The notes under the pieces are model-generated. The model did no database searches and was not told the origin of the DNA. It saw nothing but the letters and a program-made list of their open reading frames with translations. Positions 9,148 through 17,760 of a stretch of 64,000 nt of DNA are shown piece by piece. Position numbers and translations under genes: made by a program. Source of the stretch: Hymenobacter puniceus. GTDB lineage: Bacteria > Bacteroidota > Bacteroidia > Cytophagales > Hymenobacteraceae. Where the stretch lies: positions 124,001-188,000 of the forward strand of contig NZ_JACSCX010000004.1 in NCBI RefSeq assembly GCF_014333525.1, read 5' to 3'. Positions within the stretch are counted from its first letter, which is position 1, and each line of letters begins with the position of its first letter.

Positions 9148-10470
9148 ATGTCGCAAGCCACCCTCACTCCTGCTCTCAACCTTTCCACTTCCGATGCGCT
9201 GTTTACGCGCGCCAAAAACCACATTCCCGGCGGCGTCAACTCGCCGGTGCGGGCCTTCCGGGCCGTGGGCGGGCATCCTGTCTTCATGCAGTCGGCGCAA
9301 GGCGCGTGGCTGACCGACGTAGACGGCAACCGCTACCTGGACTTCATCAACTCCTGGGGACCAATGATTCTGGGCCACGCGCCGCAGATTGTACTGGAAG
9401 CCGTGCAAGGTGCCATCGGCAACTCGCTGTCGTTTGGTGCCCCTACCCGCCGCGAGGTGGAAATGGCCGAGCTTATCAAGCAGATGGTGCCCAGCATCGA
9501 GAAGGTACGGCTGGTAAACTCCGGCACCGAGGCCACAATGTCGGCCATTCGGGTGGCCCGCGGTTACACGGGCCGCGCCAAAATCCTCAAGTTTGAAGGC
9601 TGCTACCATGGCCACGGCGACTCGTTCCTGATTGCAGCCGGCTCGGGTGCCCTCACCCTCGGCACGCCCGACTCGCCCGGCGTAACGGCCGGCGTCGCGC
9701 AGGACACTCTCACGGTACCCTACAACGACCTGGCCGCTGTAGAGCAGGCCATTGCCGCCAACGAAGGCCTGATTGCTGCCCTGATTCTGGAACCGGTGGT
9801 GGGCAATATGGGCCTTGTGGCGCCGGCCGAGGGCTATCTGCGGGGCTTGCGCGACCTATGCACCACGCACGGCATTGTGCTTATCTTCGATGAAGTAATG
9901 ACCGGCTTCCGGCTGGCCCGCGGCGGCGCGCAGGAGCTCTACGGCATCACGCCCGACATGACGACGCTCGGCAAAATCATTGGGGGCGGCATGCCCGTAG
10001 GCGCCTACGGTGGCCGCCAAGACATCATGGACCAGGTGGCCCCGGCCGGCAAGGTGTACCAAGCTGGCACGCTGTCCGGCAACCCCATTGCCACGGCTGC
10101 CGGCATTGCCCAGCTCACCTATCTGCAGCAGCATCCAGAGCTTTACGACGAGCTGAACCGCATCACCACGCGCCTCGCCGACGGCACCCGCCAGATCTGT
10201 GCTGAACTAGGCTTGAACTACACAGTGAACCAAGTGGGCTCGATGTTCAGTGTGTTCTTCACCGATAAGCCGGTACACAACCTCGAAGACGCCAAAACCT
10301 CTGATACCGAAGCTTTCGGCCGCTACTTCCAGGGCATGCTGCACCGCGGCATCTACCTGGCGCCAGCGCAGTATGAGGCGCTGTTCGTGAGCACCGCCAT
10401 TACCGACGAGCTGGTGGACCACTACCTCACCGCCTGCCGCGAGGCCATGCGTGAAGCCCACGGCTTGTAG
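9148..10470 (+). CDS. hemL: Glutamate-1-semialdehyde 2,1-aminomutase
   Basis: PLP-dependent enzyme that converts glutamate-1-semialdehyde to 5-aminolevulinate in the C5 route of haem synthesis. It is 440 residues from the ATG at 9148; the longer frame from 9112 adds twelve residues that do not resemble the family. Motifs are SDALFTRAKNHIPGGVNSPV at the N terminus, the PLP-phosphate loop SGTEATMSAIRVARG (125-139), the FDEVMTGFR motif with Asp (247-255), and the Schiff-base Lys276 in TTLGKIIGGGMPVGAYGG. The sequence is full length and intact. A terminator follows at 10516-10549. No other haem genes adjoin. Confidence 0.96.
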   Translation: MSQATLTPALNLSTSDALFTRAKNHIPGGVNSPVRAFRAVGGHPVFMQSAQGAWLTDVDGNRYLDFINSWGPMILGHAPQIVLEAVQGAIGNSLSFGAPTRREVEMAELIKQMVPSIEKVRLVNSGTEATMSAIRVARGYTGRAKILKFEGCYHGHGDSFLIAAGSGALTLGTPDSPGVTAGVAQDTLTVPYNDLAAVEQAIAANEGLIAALILEPVVGNMGLVAPAEGYLRGLRDLCTTHGIVLIFDEVMTGFRLARGGAQELYGITPDMTTLGKIIGGGMPVGAYGGRQDIMDQVAPAGKVYQAGTLSGNPIATAAGIAQLTYLQQHPELYDELNRITTRLADGTRQICAELGLNYTVNQVGSMFSVFFTDKPVHNLEDAKTSDTEAFGRYFQGMLHRGIYLAPAQYEALFVSTAITDELVDHYLTACREAMREAHGL

Positions 10471-10515
10471 CATTGTTGAGCGCTAGTTTAGCTGTATCTT
10501 CTTCAACCTTGTTTG

Positions 10516-10549
10516 AAACGCCTCCTGACTACTCGTCGGGAGGCGTTTT
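10516..10549 (+). terminator. Intrinsic terminator after hemL
   Basis: Arms AAACGCCTCCTGAC (10516-10529) and GTCGGGAGGCGTTT (10535-10548) form a 14-bp stem with one G-U pair, a 5-base loop and a short T run. Confidence 0.75.
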
Positions 10550-10600
10550 GTCTTCTGCGGGCCGTTGAGAAAAACCCGCGCAAGCGTATGGGCAACGTGT

Positions 10601-10608
10601 TACCTTTG
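10601..10608 (+). promoter_or_regulatory. -7 promoter element TACCTTTG
   Basis: Perfect TAnnTTTG match, 20 bases upstream of the ATG at 10629. Confidence 0.55.
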
Positions 10609-10628
10609 CGGCAACCATTCGCGCTGCC

Positions 10629-11483
10629 ATGTTCCGATTTCGCCCGTTGCTGCCACTTTTCCTGTTGCTGTGGCTAGCCGTGCCTGCCGCGCTGCAAGCC
10701 CAAAGCAGCACGCCGGCCGCCGCCAACAAGCAGCTGTTCGACCGCACCGTAGACGAACTCAACTTCCGCACCATGGAAACCGTCTACGATAAGTCGTTTA
10801 CGCGGCGCAAGTTTCCGGCGGCTATGCGCACGGCCAAGGCCCGCCGCGACTTCACCGACTTCAACGGCCGCACTGACCTGCAAACACTGTTTCAGAACTA
10901 CAACGGTGTGTCGGAGCGCTACAAAAGCCGCTTCGGCAAAGGTCGCACCGACTTGGCCGAGTTTGAAAAGCAGCTAGGCAGCATTCTGGTTGACAAGAAC
11001 TTCGAATTTTTCATCCGGGTGTTGCCGCGCGACGAACGAGTAGCGCTGATCCGGGCCTTGCAGCGCGTTATTGCCCAAGGAGCCGCCCGTTTTAATGCAT
11101 CTGAGGACCCGGTAGCAGAGGAACTATCAGCCGACGGTGCCGCAGTGCCGCCCGCCGATGTAGACGCACCTGCCACCACGTCGGCCGCCACCGAAGACCC
11201 GTCGCCACAGCCTGAAGCGCCCCTCACTACCGTCACCACCGCCGTCAGCACCAGCCCGCGCAACCTCGACGTGCCCGTGCGCCACGACTGGCTGGACTAC
11301 CTGACGCTGCTGCTGGCCGCCACCTCCACGCTGCTGCTACTGCTGCTCGTCACGAGCGTGCTACCCGACCTGCGCGCCCGCCTCGACGGCCTGGCCGAAG
11401 AACTGGACCAGCACCCTTCCAAGCCCCGCTCCCGTTCCAACGCCTTGCCCAAAGACCGGTACGAAGACGAGGAGGAGGCTTAA
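10629..11483 (+). CDS. Unknown envelope protein with signal peptide and C-terminal membrane helix
   Basis: 284 residues; the family is not recognised. The N-terminal signal peptide ends near ALQAQ (about residue 25). A conserved-looking alpha/beta region covers about 30-150 (DRTVDELNFRTMETVYDKSF, FNGRTDLQTLFQNYNGVSERYK). A Pro/Ala/Thr/Glu-rich linker spans about 150-210. A strong membrane helix lies near residues 222-245 (YLTLLLAATSTLLLLLLVTSV), and the cytoplasmic tail is charged (DRYEDEEEA). The predicted layout is a periplasmic domain anchored from the C terminus. It has its own promoter element, and an AT-rich repeat separates it from dcd. Confidence 0.7.
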   Translation: MFRFRPLLPLFLLLWLAVPAALQAQSSTPAAANKQLFDRTVDELNFRTMETVYDKSFTRRKFPAAMRTAKARRDFTDFNGRTDLQTLFQNYNGVSERYKSRFGKGRTDLAEFEKQLGSILVDKNFEFFIRVLPRDERVALIRALQRVIAQGAARFNASEDPVAEELSADGAAVPPADVDAPATTSAATEDPSPQPEAPLTTVTTAVSTSPRNLDVPVRHDWLDYLTLLLAATSTLLLLLLVTSVLPDLRARLDGLAEELDQHPSKPRSRSNALPKDRYEDEEEA

Positions 11484-11600
11484 TTAGTAATTGAGAGTTA
11501 GTAATGAAATAATTAAGCGCTACGGGCAGCTTTTCCGCCTTGTCTGTTGACGCTGACTCATTACCATTAATTCTTAATTATTAATTCCTAATTATTAATT
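11482..11600. repeat. AT-rich inverted repeat region
   Basis: Repeated TAATTA / TTAATT words on both sides of a GC-richer centre: TTAATTAGTAATTGAGAGTTAG at the left and TTAATTCTTAATTATTAATT at the right (quoted in part). The same word style recurs at 25335-25444 between etfB and etfA, so it is a dispersed repeat type. Overlaps the stop of the upstream gene. Confidence 0.5.
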
Positions 11601-11610
11601 CAACCCGTAC

Positions 11611-12147
11611 ATGATCCTCACTGACCAGCAGATTTTAACTGAAATCGAAAGCGGCAACATCGTCATCGAACCGTACGACCGGAGCTGCCTCGGCACCAAC
11701 TCCTACGACGTGCACCTGGGCCGCTACCTGGCCACCTACCGCGACAAGGTGCTGGATGCCCGCAAGCACAATGAAATCGACGTATTCGAAATCCCGGAGG
11801 AAGGCTTCGTGCTGCAGCCTGGCGTGCTCTATCTGGGTGTAACGGAGGAATACACCGAAAGCCACGCGCACGTCCCGTTCTTGGAGGGCAAGAGCAGCGT
11901 CGGCCGTCTCGGCATCGACATCCATGCCACCGCCGGCAAAGGTGACATTGGCTTCTGCAACACCTGGACGCTGGAAATCAGCGTGTCGATGCCCGTGCGC
12001 GTGTATCACCTGATGCCGGTAGGCCAGCTTATTTACTTCAGTGTACAGGGCGACGTAGAAACGTTTTACAACCGCAAGCCCAACGCCAAATACAACGAGC
12101 GCACGGTAAAGCCGGTGGAATCGATGATGTGGAAAAACAAGTTCTAG
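11611..12147 (+). CDS. dcd: dCTP deaminase
   Basis: Deaminates dCTP to dUTP for thymidylate synthesis; cytosolic homotrimer of the dUTPase fold. The protein is 178 residues, the usual length. Visible features are the N-terminal MILTDQQILTEIESGNIVIEP and the phosphate-binding block EGKSSVGRLGIDIHATAGKG (92-111). The catalytic-region GDIGFCNTWTLEI follows, with Glu122 at the position of the catalytic Glu of the E. coli enzyme. The family's usual Ala/Gly region and the KYNERTVKP tail are also present. The ATG at 11611 directly follows the AT-rich repeat. A terminator lies 17 bases after the stop. Confidence 0.95.
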   Translation: MILTDQQILTEIESGNIVIEPYDRSCLGTNSYDVHLGRYLATYRDKVLDARKHNEIDVFEIPEEGFVLQPGVLYLGVTEEYTESHAHVPFLEGKSSVGRLGIDIHATAGKGDIGFCNTWTLEISVSMPVRVYHLMPVGQLIYFSVQGDVETFYNRKPNAKYNERTVKPVESMMWKNKF

Positions 12148-12164
12148 GATGCTAAAACCGCATG

Positions 12165-12214
12165 AAAAAGGCGTTTTGCCCGGTCCGAGTTTTGGCCTGG
12201 CGGAACGCCTTTTT
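12165..12214 (+). terminator. Intrinsic terminator after dcd
   Basis: Perfect arms AAAAAGGCGTT (12165-12175) and AACGCCTTTTT (12204-12214), with a 28-base loop that can fold further. Confidence 0.65.
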
Positions 12215-12331
12215 GCTTTGGGTATAAACTCCTTGGCACAGTTTTTCGTTAGAAAACCAAGACTGGCTGCCTACCCTCCCTGCGGCTCCGCTGGTTTTCC
12301 TGATTTTCGAACGATCAACGACAGTCCTACA

Positions 12332-12844
12332 ATGAGAAACCAACTTGCTACCGCTGCCCTGCTTTTAGTCGCCTCTCTTGGCGCGCAGGCCCAGCAAAAG
12401 CCTGCCCTGGCTCCTAAAGATAAAACGCAGTCGTCGCCACGCCTGACGCCGGTGCAGGTGCGGGCCGCCCGTCTCTCCGACCAGATGGCCCGCGAACTGC
12501 GCCTTAATGGTTACCAGTCCACTCGCCTGCGTGCCATCAATGAAGATAAAATTGCGAAGATGGCTGCCATTGAGCAGCGCAACGCCGGGAATAACAAGCT
12601 CATTGATGAACAATGCGGGGCCGTATGCAAAGAGCGGGACCGGGAATTGCAGGCTGTGCTTTCCAACGACCAGTATAGCAGCTATTACGGCTCCCGTTCG
12701 GCATATTACAAGTATGATAAGGACTACGCTTCACGCACTAGTAATGTAAATTCCGAGTTTGTCAACTCGGTACAGAATCCCTCGCCGGCTTCCAGCGGTG
12801 CCGTGATTGCGCCGGCTCGCAAGCCGGCCAGCACCACCCGCTAG
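12332..12844 (+). CDS. Small exported protein, Spy/CpxP-like in layout
   Basis: 170 residues from the ATG at 12332. A signal peptide (MRNQLATAALLLVASLGAQA) is followed by a helical, charged region with ARLSDQMARELRLNGYQSTRLRAIN and ERDRELQAVLSNDQYSSYYG, then a Tyr/Ser-rich tail. Helical exported proteins with a RELxLNxxQ-type stretch occur in Bacteroidota as Spy/CpxP-like proteins, so a periplasmic role is plausible, but the assignment is tentative. Two Cys (CGAVC) lie four apart in the middle. The frame extends upstream to 12149, but that part covers the dcd terminator. Confidence 0.7.
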   Translation: MRNQLATAALLLVASLGAQAQQKPALAPKDKTQSSPRLTPVQVRAARLSDQMARELRLNGYQSTRLRAINEDKIAKMAAIEQRNAGNNKLIDEQCGAVCKERDRELQAVLSNDQYSSYYGSRSAYYKYDKDYASRTSNVNSEFVNSVQNPSPASSGAVIAPARKPASTTR

Positions 12845-12875
12845 TTGGTTCGGCTGGCACATCAGCCTAGTGAAT

Positions 12876-12929
12876 AGCCCACAAAAAAGCCCCGCTCAGC
12901 AGCTGCCGAGCGGGGCTTTTTTGTGGGCT
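12876..12929. terminator. Strong bidirectional terminator
   Basis: Perfect 22-bp arms (12876-12897 and 12908-12929) containing GCCCCGCTC/GAGCGGGGC, flanked on both strands by A/T runs. It lies between the convergent exported-protein gene and gldC and can serve both. Confidence 0.9.
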
Positions 12930-12937
12930 GACGAAGC

Positions 12938-13276
12938 CTACTTCTGTTTGGTGTTCTCCTCGTCGATATGGTCGGTGAGGGCGCGGCACAGGTCGCGCAT
13001 CTTGGTAGCCATCACCACGTCGTTGGTAGCCGTCATGATGGTTTCGGCCATAGCCCCGATGTTATCGACCACGAAATACTTCATGGCATCAATGGGCATG
13101 TCCTTGGTCCAGAGGTCAATCTTCATGGTGCCGTCCTGGTCCCGGTCCCAGATGGCCACGTTGATGGCTTTGGCAAAGTGAATATCGGGGCCGGCATCGG
13201 TAGCCGTCCAGCTGATGGCCTCCGGCACTTTCTGGTCGTCGAGGGCAATGCTGAAGCGGATTTCGGATTTCTTCAT
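12938..13276 (-). CDS. gldC: Gliding motility protein GldC
   Basis: 112-residue cytoplasmic protein of the GldC family, which is needed for full gliding in Flavobacterium johnsoniae but is of unknown biochemistry. The hallmark N terminus MKKSEIRFSIALDDQKVPEAI is followed by WTATDAG and then AINVAIWDRDQDGTMKIDLWTKDMPIDAMKYF, in which the IDLW and DMK blocks are typical. It lies at the end of a minus-strand run with dnaN, gldG, gldF and gldA. It is separated from dnaN by a perfect palindromic repeat and ended by a bidirectional terminator. Confidence 0.9.
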   Translation of the reverse strand: MKKSEIRFSIALDDQKVPEAISWTATDAGPDIHFAKAINVAIWDRDQDGTMKIDLWTKDMPIDAMKYFVVDNIGAMAETIMTATNDVVMATKMRDLCRALTDHIDEENTKQK

Positions 13277-13297
13277 GAGGTTCAGAGGGTAAAAAGA

Positions 13298-13383
13298 ACG
13301 TCATGCAGAGCGGAGCGAAGCATCTCGTCAGAGTAGTAGAGTTACTTTTCTGGCGAGATGCTTCGCTCCGCTCTGCATGACGT
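13298..13383. repeat. Family A palindromic element (copy 1)
   Basis: Perfect 30-bp inverted arms (13298-13327 and 13354-13383) around 26 bases, with the family core CGTCATGC...GAAGCATCTC. Lies between dnaN and gldC. Confidence 0.9.
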
Positions 13384-13402
13384 GCTGAAGTATTGCAAAA
13401 GG

Positions 13403-14527
13403 TTAAACGTAGTTGTTCAGCATCACCGGCATCACCAGCATCAGGATGCTTTCGTTGTCGTCGGCGAGGGTGGGCATAAGCAGGCCGGCGCGGTTAGGTG
13501 TGCTCAGCTCCAGCGTAATTTCCTCGGAGTCGATGTTGCTGAGCATTTCCTGCAGGAACTTGGCGTTGAAGCCGATTTCCATGTCCTCGCCGTCGTACTG
13601 GCAGGCCAGCTTTTCGTTGGCTTCGTTCGAGAAGTCCAGGTCCTCGGCCGATACGGTCAGCTCGGAGCCAGCCAGGCGCAGGCGCACCTGGTGGGTGGTT
13701 TTGTTGGAGTAGATGCTAATGCGCTTCACCGAGTTCAGCAGCTCCTGACGGCTGATGATGAGCTTGTTGGGGTTGCTGACCGGAATTACGTTTTCGTAGT
13801 CGGGGTAGCGCTCATCAATCAGGCGGCACACGAGGCGCATCTGGTTGAAGCTGAAGAAAGCGTTGGAGTTATTGAACTCCACCCGCACCGGCGTGGCCTC
13901 GGAGGGCAGCGCGCCTTTGAGCAGGTTAAAGGCTTTGCGCGGAATGATGAGGTTGGCGGTCTGGCCGGCCCCTACGTCAGAACGACGGTAGCGCAGCAGG
14001 CGGTGGCCGTCGGTGGCTACAAAGGTTACCTGATTGTCGGCCAGCTGTACCAGAATGCCGGTCATGGCTGGGCGCAGCTCGTCGGTGCTGACGGCGAAGA
14101 TGGTTTTATTGATAGCGCGGCTCAGCGACGACGACGGAATTTCCACCGGCGTAGAACCTTTCACCACGGGCACGCGGGGGAAGTCGGTGGCGTTTTCGCC
14201 AGCCAGCTTGTAGCGGCCGTTGGAGCTGGCAATTTCGATGCTGTAGGTTTCCTCGTCCAGCGTGAATGTCACGGGCTGGTCGGGCAGGTTTTTCAGGGTA
14301 TCGAGCAGGATGCGGGCGGGCGCGGCGATGCGGCCACTTTCGCGGGCTTCTACGGGCAGCTCGGTCATCATGCTCGTTTCCAGATCGGAGGCCGTAATCG
14401 TCAGCTTACCGTCTTCGATTTCAAAGAGGAAGTTCTCCAGAATCGGCACCACAGGGTTGTTCGTGACCACGCCGTTGATGCTCTGAAGCTGCTTGAGCAG
14501 GGCGGAAGACGAGACGATGAACTTCAT
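13403..14527 (-). CDS. dnaN: DNA polymerase III sliding clamp (beta subunit)
   Basis: Ring-shaped processivity factor of the replicative polymerase. It has 374 residues from the ATG at 14527; the longer frame adds a TTG start and thirteen unrelated residues. The three repeated clamp domains are visible, beginning with MKFIVSSSALLKQLQSINGV. Characteristic stretches are LTITASDLETSM, the FTLDEETYSIEIASSNGRYKL region, VATDGHRLLRYR (domain 2) and the C-terminal MLVMPVMLNNYV. The Bacteroidota clamp usually ends PVMLN, as here. It is not next to dnaA in this window; it sits among gliding genes. Confidence 0.97.
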   Translation of the reverse strand: MKFIVSSSALLKQLQSINGVVTNNPVVPILENFLFEIEDGKLTITASDLETSMMTELPVEARESGRIAAPARILLDTLKNLPDQPVTFTLDEETYSIEIASSNGRYKLAGENATDFPRVPVVKGSTPVEIPSSSLSRAINKTIFAVSTDELRPAMTGILVQLADNQVTFVATDGHRLLRYRRSDVGAGQTANLIIPRKAFNLLKGALPSEATPVRVEFNNSNAFFSFNQMRLVCRLIDERYPDYENVIPVSNPNKLIISRQELLNSVKRISIYSNKTTHQVRLRLAGSELTVSAEDLDFSNEANEKLACQYDGEDMEIGFNAKFLQEMLSNIDSEEITLELSTPNRAGLLMPTLADDNESILMLVMPVMLNNYV

Positions 14528-14683
14528 AAAGGATGGGGTTCGGGAGTGTTTTTGGAAGGGAGACAAAGATAGGAAACCGGGCCGGGGTTTTCTAGCGCAA
14601 AAACGGGTTGGTATATAGTTAGCTGAACGTATGCCCGACCATCGTAGAATGCCGCAAATTCACGTAGCTGACTCAGGGAAACC

Positions 14684-14929
14684 TTACAGTACAAGGGCAT
14701 ATAATAGAGTCAGCACTAACAAAATACCGATGGCTGCTATCGTATTCCATACCACTGCCTGCCCGGCATTGGCGTAGCTACTTTCGTATTCCTTTATTAA
14801 GGCGCGCCGTACTTTTATCCGGCTTCGATGCCGCAAGTACAGGTATATAAACCCAATAGCGGAGAGTACTATAACGCTGAATACGCTCTCAACCAGACCT
14901 TCAACTAAGAGTGTAAGCAGTTCCTCCAT
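14684..14929 (-). CDS. Small two-helix membrane protein
   Basis: 81 residues with two strong hydrophobic segments (about 11-32, LVESVFSVIVLSAIGFIYLYL, and 58-81, VVWNTIAAIGILLVLTLLYALVL). They are joined by a basic loop (RHRSRIKVRRALIKEY). No family is recognised. It lies on the same strand between gldG and dnaN, 46 bases downstream of the gldG frame. Its GC content is lower than that of its neighbours. It may be an ordinary small membrane protein; no gliding link is shown. Confidence 0.6.
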   Translation of the reverse strand: MEELLTLLVEGLVESVFSVIVLSAIGFIYLYLRHRSRIKVRRALIKEYESSYANAGQAVVWNTIAAIGILLVLTLLYALVL

Positions 14930-14975
14930 TCGGTTGGTTACTTGAACACCTATAGCAGGTAAGGCAACCCTCTAC

Positions 14976-16691
14976 TCAAAACCGCGCATACCGCTGCTTA
15001 CGGCGCCAAGCCCGCACGGCGCCAAATGCACCCAGGAGCAGAAGTGGAATTACCAGGTTCAGCAGCTGCCACTGGCGGCGTTCCTCGGCTACGCGCAGCT
15101 TGTCGAGGGGCCGGAGCGTGACTTGCTTACCGCGCACTGATATGAGGTTGCTTTCGTCGAGCATGTAGTCCACGGCGTTGAGCGCCAGCTCGCGGTTGGC
15201 GAATTCGGTGGCGGCGAGGCGGTCGAAGCCCAGGCGCAGGGGGCGGCCGGTTTTGGGGTCCACATCGTTGCGCACGAAGTCGCCATCGGAGAGCACCAGT
15301 ACTTTGGCCGGGCGGTCCTGAGGACTTGTGGCGGGCTGGAAGCGGGCGGTACCGGGCTCGGCGCGGTTGGCGTAGAGCGAGCGGAATTGGCCTTCGAGCA
15401 GGTAGCCAATGGGCTTAAACTTGCTGGTGTAGAGCTTGCGGTTAGGCTCCAGGCGGGCGTCGTTGAGGTTGACGGGCACAGGCGAGGGCAACACGCGGGT
15501 GTAGCGCGAGGTGAACAGCAGCGGCGTTTTGCGAATCCCGACGGCCTTCACCGTGTCCATGCTGCTCACAAACTTGGTATATACCGCGTCGAGGTTGCGC
15601 GTGACGGGGTGCTCACTGAAGTTGTTGATGAGGGGGTAGAATTGCCACGGCATGGGCTCTACCTTGGGCTTGTTGCCCATCATGCCCGTCACGAGCGGGA
15701 TGACGCCGGAGTTGAGGTCGAGCAGCAGATCGGGGTTGACGCGCACGCCGTACTTGAACAGCAGGTCGTCGAGGTTGGTCTGGATAGGGAAGGACAGCAT
15801 GCCGCCGCGGCTGGCGCTGTCGAGGTTGACGCGCATGGCATCCACGAAGAACAGCGCGTTGCCGCCGTGCGTGATAAACTGGTCGAGCTTGAACTTCTCC
15901 GGCTCGGAATACGTGCCAGCGGGCTTGGCCACGATCAGGGCGCTGAGCGTGCGCAAATCCTGCGGGCGGGTCTGGGCCAGGTTCACGCGAAATACGTCGT
16001 AGAACTGGCTGAGGGAGCCGATCAGGTCCCCGGCTTCCTCGTTCGACAGCTCGCCGTGGCCTTCCACCACGCCGATGCGTTTGCGCTGGCCGGGCACCAG
16101 CTTGCGGATGGCGCTGGCCATTTCGTATTCCAGCCCTTCGATGCTTTGGTTTAGGCGCACGTCGGATGGGGCTGCCTGGTTGCCGCGCAGCAGCAGCACT
16201 TGCTGCTCTTTGCCGCCCGCCGACACCGTGGCCCAGGGAAAGATGATTTTCTCAACCCGTTTTCCGTTTTCGTTGGCCCCGAGGTTGGTGGGGCGCAGTC
16301 CTTTCTTGAGCAAGGTGGCGTAGTACGCGTTGCGGGCTTGCTCGGTGGCGGCCGCCGAAGGGTCGATGAACACGTAGCGCAGGTTCTGGCCGCCGTACAC
16401 CTGCATTTCGTTGAGGTTTTCACGCACGGCCTGCTGCAAGCGCCGGAAGGCTGGCGGGAAGTCGCCGTCGAGGTACACCGTCACGGTGACGGGCTGCGGC
16501 AGATTCTGCAGCAGCGCCTTGGTAGCCTCCGACATCGTGTAGCGCTTCTCCTCCGTCAGATCGAGGCGAAAAAAGAACTGCTGGCCCAGGTAATTAAACA
16601 GCAGCAGCAAGCCAATCACCAGCAGAAAGCGGGTCAGGTCACGGCGTTTGCGGGTTTGCGGAAGCGGAGCAGGTTGTGGTTGTTCGGACAT
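14976..16691 (-). CDS. gldG: Gliding motility ABC-type protein GldG
   Basis: 571-residue inner-membrane protein with a large periplasmic domain, the partner of GldA and GldF in Bacteroidota gliding. An N-terminal helix (about 20-38, FLLVIGLLLLFNYLGQQFFF) leads to the conserved RLDLTEEKRYTMSEATK. The ABC_transp_aux domain follows (VTVYLDGDFPPAFRRLQQAVRENLNEM, KRIGVVEGHGELSNEEAGD, then the ALFFVDAMRVN region). A C-terminal helix (about 545-562, WQLLNLVIPLLLLGAFGAV) and a basic end close it. It is downstream of gldF; the junction holds an inverted repeat. The frame is intact. Confidence 0.92.
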   Translation of the reverse strand: MSEQPQPAPLPQTRKRRDLTRFLLVIGLLLLFNYLGQQFFFRLDLTEEKRYTMSEATKALLQNLPQPVTVTVYLDGDFPPAFRRLQQAVRENLNEMQVYGGQNLRYVFIDPSAAATEQARNAYYATLLKKGLRPTNLGANENGKRVEKIIFPWATVSAGGKEQQVLLLRGNQAAPSDVRLNQSIEGLEYEMASAIRKLVPGQRKRIGVVEGHGELSNEEAGDLIGSLSQFYDVFRVNLAQTRPQDLRTLSALIVAKPAGTYSEPEKFKLDQFITHGGNALFFVDAMRVNLDSASRGGMLSFPIQTNLDDLLFKYGVRVNPDLLLDLNSGVIPLVTGMMGNKPKVEPMPWQFYPLINNFSEHPVTRNLDAVYTKFVSSMDTVKAVGIRKTPLLFTSRYTRVLPSPVPVNLNDARLEPNRKLYTSKFKPIGYLLEGQFRSLYANRAEPGTARFQPATSPQDRPAKVLVLSDGDFVRNDVDPKTGRPLRLGFDRLAATEFANRELALNAVDYMLDESNLISVRGKQVTLRPLDKLRVAEERRQWQLLNLVIPLLLLGAFGAVRAWRRKQRYARF

Positions 16692-16703
16692 GTTCTGTCG
16701 GGG

Positions 16704-16852
16704 GCCTCACCCCCTAGCCCCCTCTCCTGTAGAGAGGGGGGACTAGTTTCTGTTTTCTAACTCTTAACTATACCTCACTACTTCGAAAACTAGCGCTAAA
16801 AGGCTAGAAGCTAGTTCGTCCTCTCCCCTTAGAGAGGGGCTAGGGGTGAGGC
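16704..16852. repeat. Inverted repeat between gldF and gldG
   Basis: Arms beginning GCCTCACCCCCTAGCCCC (16704-16721) and ending GGGGCTAGGGGTGAGGC (16836-16852), one base indel; inner TAGAGAGGGG/CCCCTTAGAGA words give further pairing. A different sequence family from the other palindromes in the window. Confidence 0.75.
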
Positions 16853-16862
16853 AAACTACCGA

Positions 16863-17588
16863 CTACCAGTTGCGGCTTTGTAGCACCAGCCGCGTGCCAA
16901 GCAGCAGGGCAGCCACGAGACTCAGAAAGTACACCAGGTCGCGGGAGTCGAGCAGGCCTTTGCTGATGTCGCGGTAGTGGGCCGCAATGCCGAGCTGGCC
17001 GATGTAGTAAGCCGGCGCGCCGTCGAACACCGAAGCCAGCGAATCGAAGCCGGAATACACCAGAAAGCAGCCAACCACAGCCACCAGAAAGGCAATGATC
17101 TGGTCGCGGGTGATGGCGGAGGCAAACACACCGATGGCCGCAAACACCGCCGCCAGCAGCACGAGGCCTAAATAGGAACCGACCGTAGCGGCCGAATCGA
17201 TGTTGCCGGCGGGTGCCCCCAGCTGGTACACCGAGTAGTAGTAAAGCAGCGTGGGCAGCAGCGCCAACAGGGCCAGCAGCAGACATGCTAAGTACTTCCC
17301 TCCTATTATCTGGCCGTCGGTGAGCGGGCGCGTGAGCAGCAGCTCCATGGTGCCGGCTTTCTTTTCCTCGGCGAAGGTGCGCATGGTGAGGGCCGGAATC
17401 AGGAACAGGAAAACCCAGGGCGCGATGTTGAACAGCGTCTGCAGATCCGCAAAGCCGTAGTCGAGCACCGAGCTATCCGGAAAAACCCACACGAACAGGC
17501 CCGTAGCCACCAGAAACACCCCAATGACCACGTAGGCCACCGGAGAGTTGAGGAAGCTGTTGAATTCTTTGCGAAGGATGGCGAGCAT
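16863..17588 (-). CDS. gldF: Gliding motility ABC permease GldF
   Basis: 241-residue ABC-2 type permease with six hydrophobic segments. The family start MLAILRKEFNSFLNSPVAYVVIGVFLV is followed by the conserved cytoplasmic loop FAEEKKAGTMELLLTRPLTDGQIIGGKYLA. After that come helices LLALLALLPTLLYY, YLGLVLLAAVFAAIGVFASA, and a C-terminal helix ending ALLLGTRLVLQSRNW. It acts with GldA (ATPase) and GldG. gldA is upstream, separated by a family A palindrome and a short GATGAGGTAATG-type run, and gldG is downstream after another palindrome. Confidence 0.93.
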   Translation of the reverse strand: MLAILRKEFNSFLNSPVAYVVIGVFLVATGLFVWVFPDSSVLDYGFADLQTLFNIAPWVFLFLIPALTMRTFAEEKKAGTMELLLTRPLTDGQIIGGKYLACLLLALLALLPTLLYYYSVYQLGAPAGNIDSAATVGSYLGLVLLAAVFAAIGVFASAITRDQIIAFLVAVVGCFLVYSGFDSLASVFDGAPAYYIGQLGIAAHYRDISKGLLDSRDLVYFLSLVAALLLGTRLVLQSRNW

Positions 17589-17638
17589 CTAGGCTGGTGA
17601 TGAGGTGATGAGGTAATGGGGTAATGAAGTAATTAGGT

Positions 17639-17742
17639 CGTCATGCTGAGCGAAGCGGAGTGTAGTTGAAGCATCTCTACCGCTTCACTGGATTACTACT
17701 CAGCCGAAGCGGTAGAGATGCTTCGGCAAGCTCAGCATGACG
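17639..17742. repeat. Family A palindromic element (copy 2)
   Basis: Outer arms CGTCATGCTGAGC (17639-17651) and GCTCAGCATGACG (17730-17742), inner perfect arms GAAGCATCTCTACCGCTTC / GAAGCGGTAGAGATGCTTC (17668-17686, 17706-17724). Lies between gldA and gldF. Confidence 0.9.
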
Positions 17743-17760
17743 TTCTTTAAAGCCAGTGCC

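Noticed and set aside
13358..14572. Long plus-strand frame of 404 codons opposite dnaN
   Set aside because: Shadow of dnaN; composition rich in His, Gln, Val as expected of an antisense frame, no motif.
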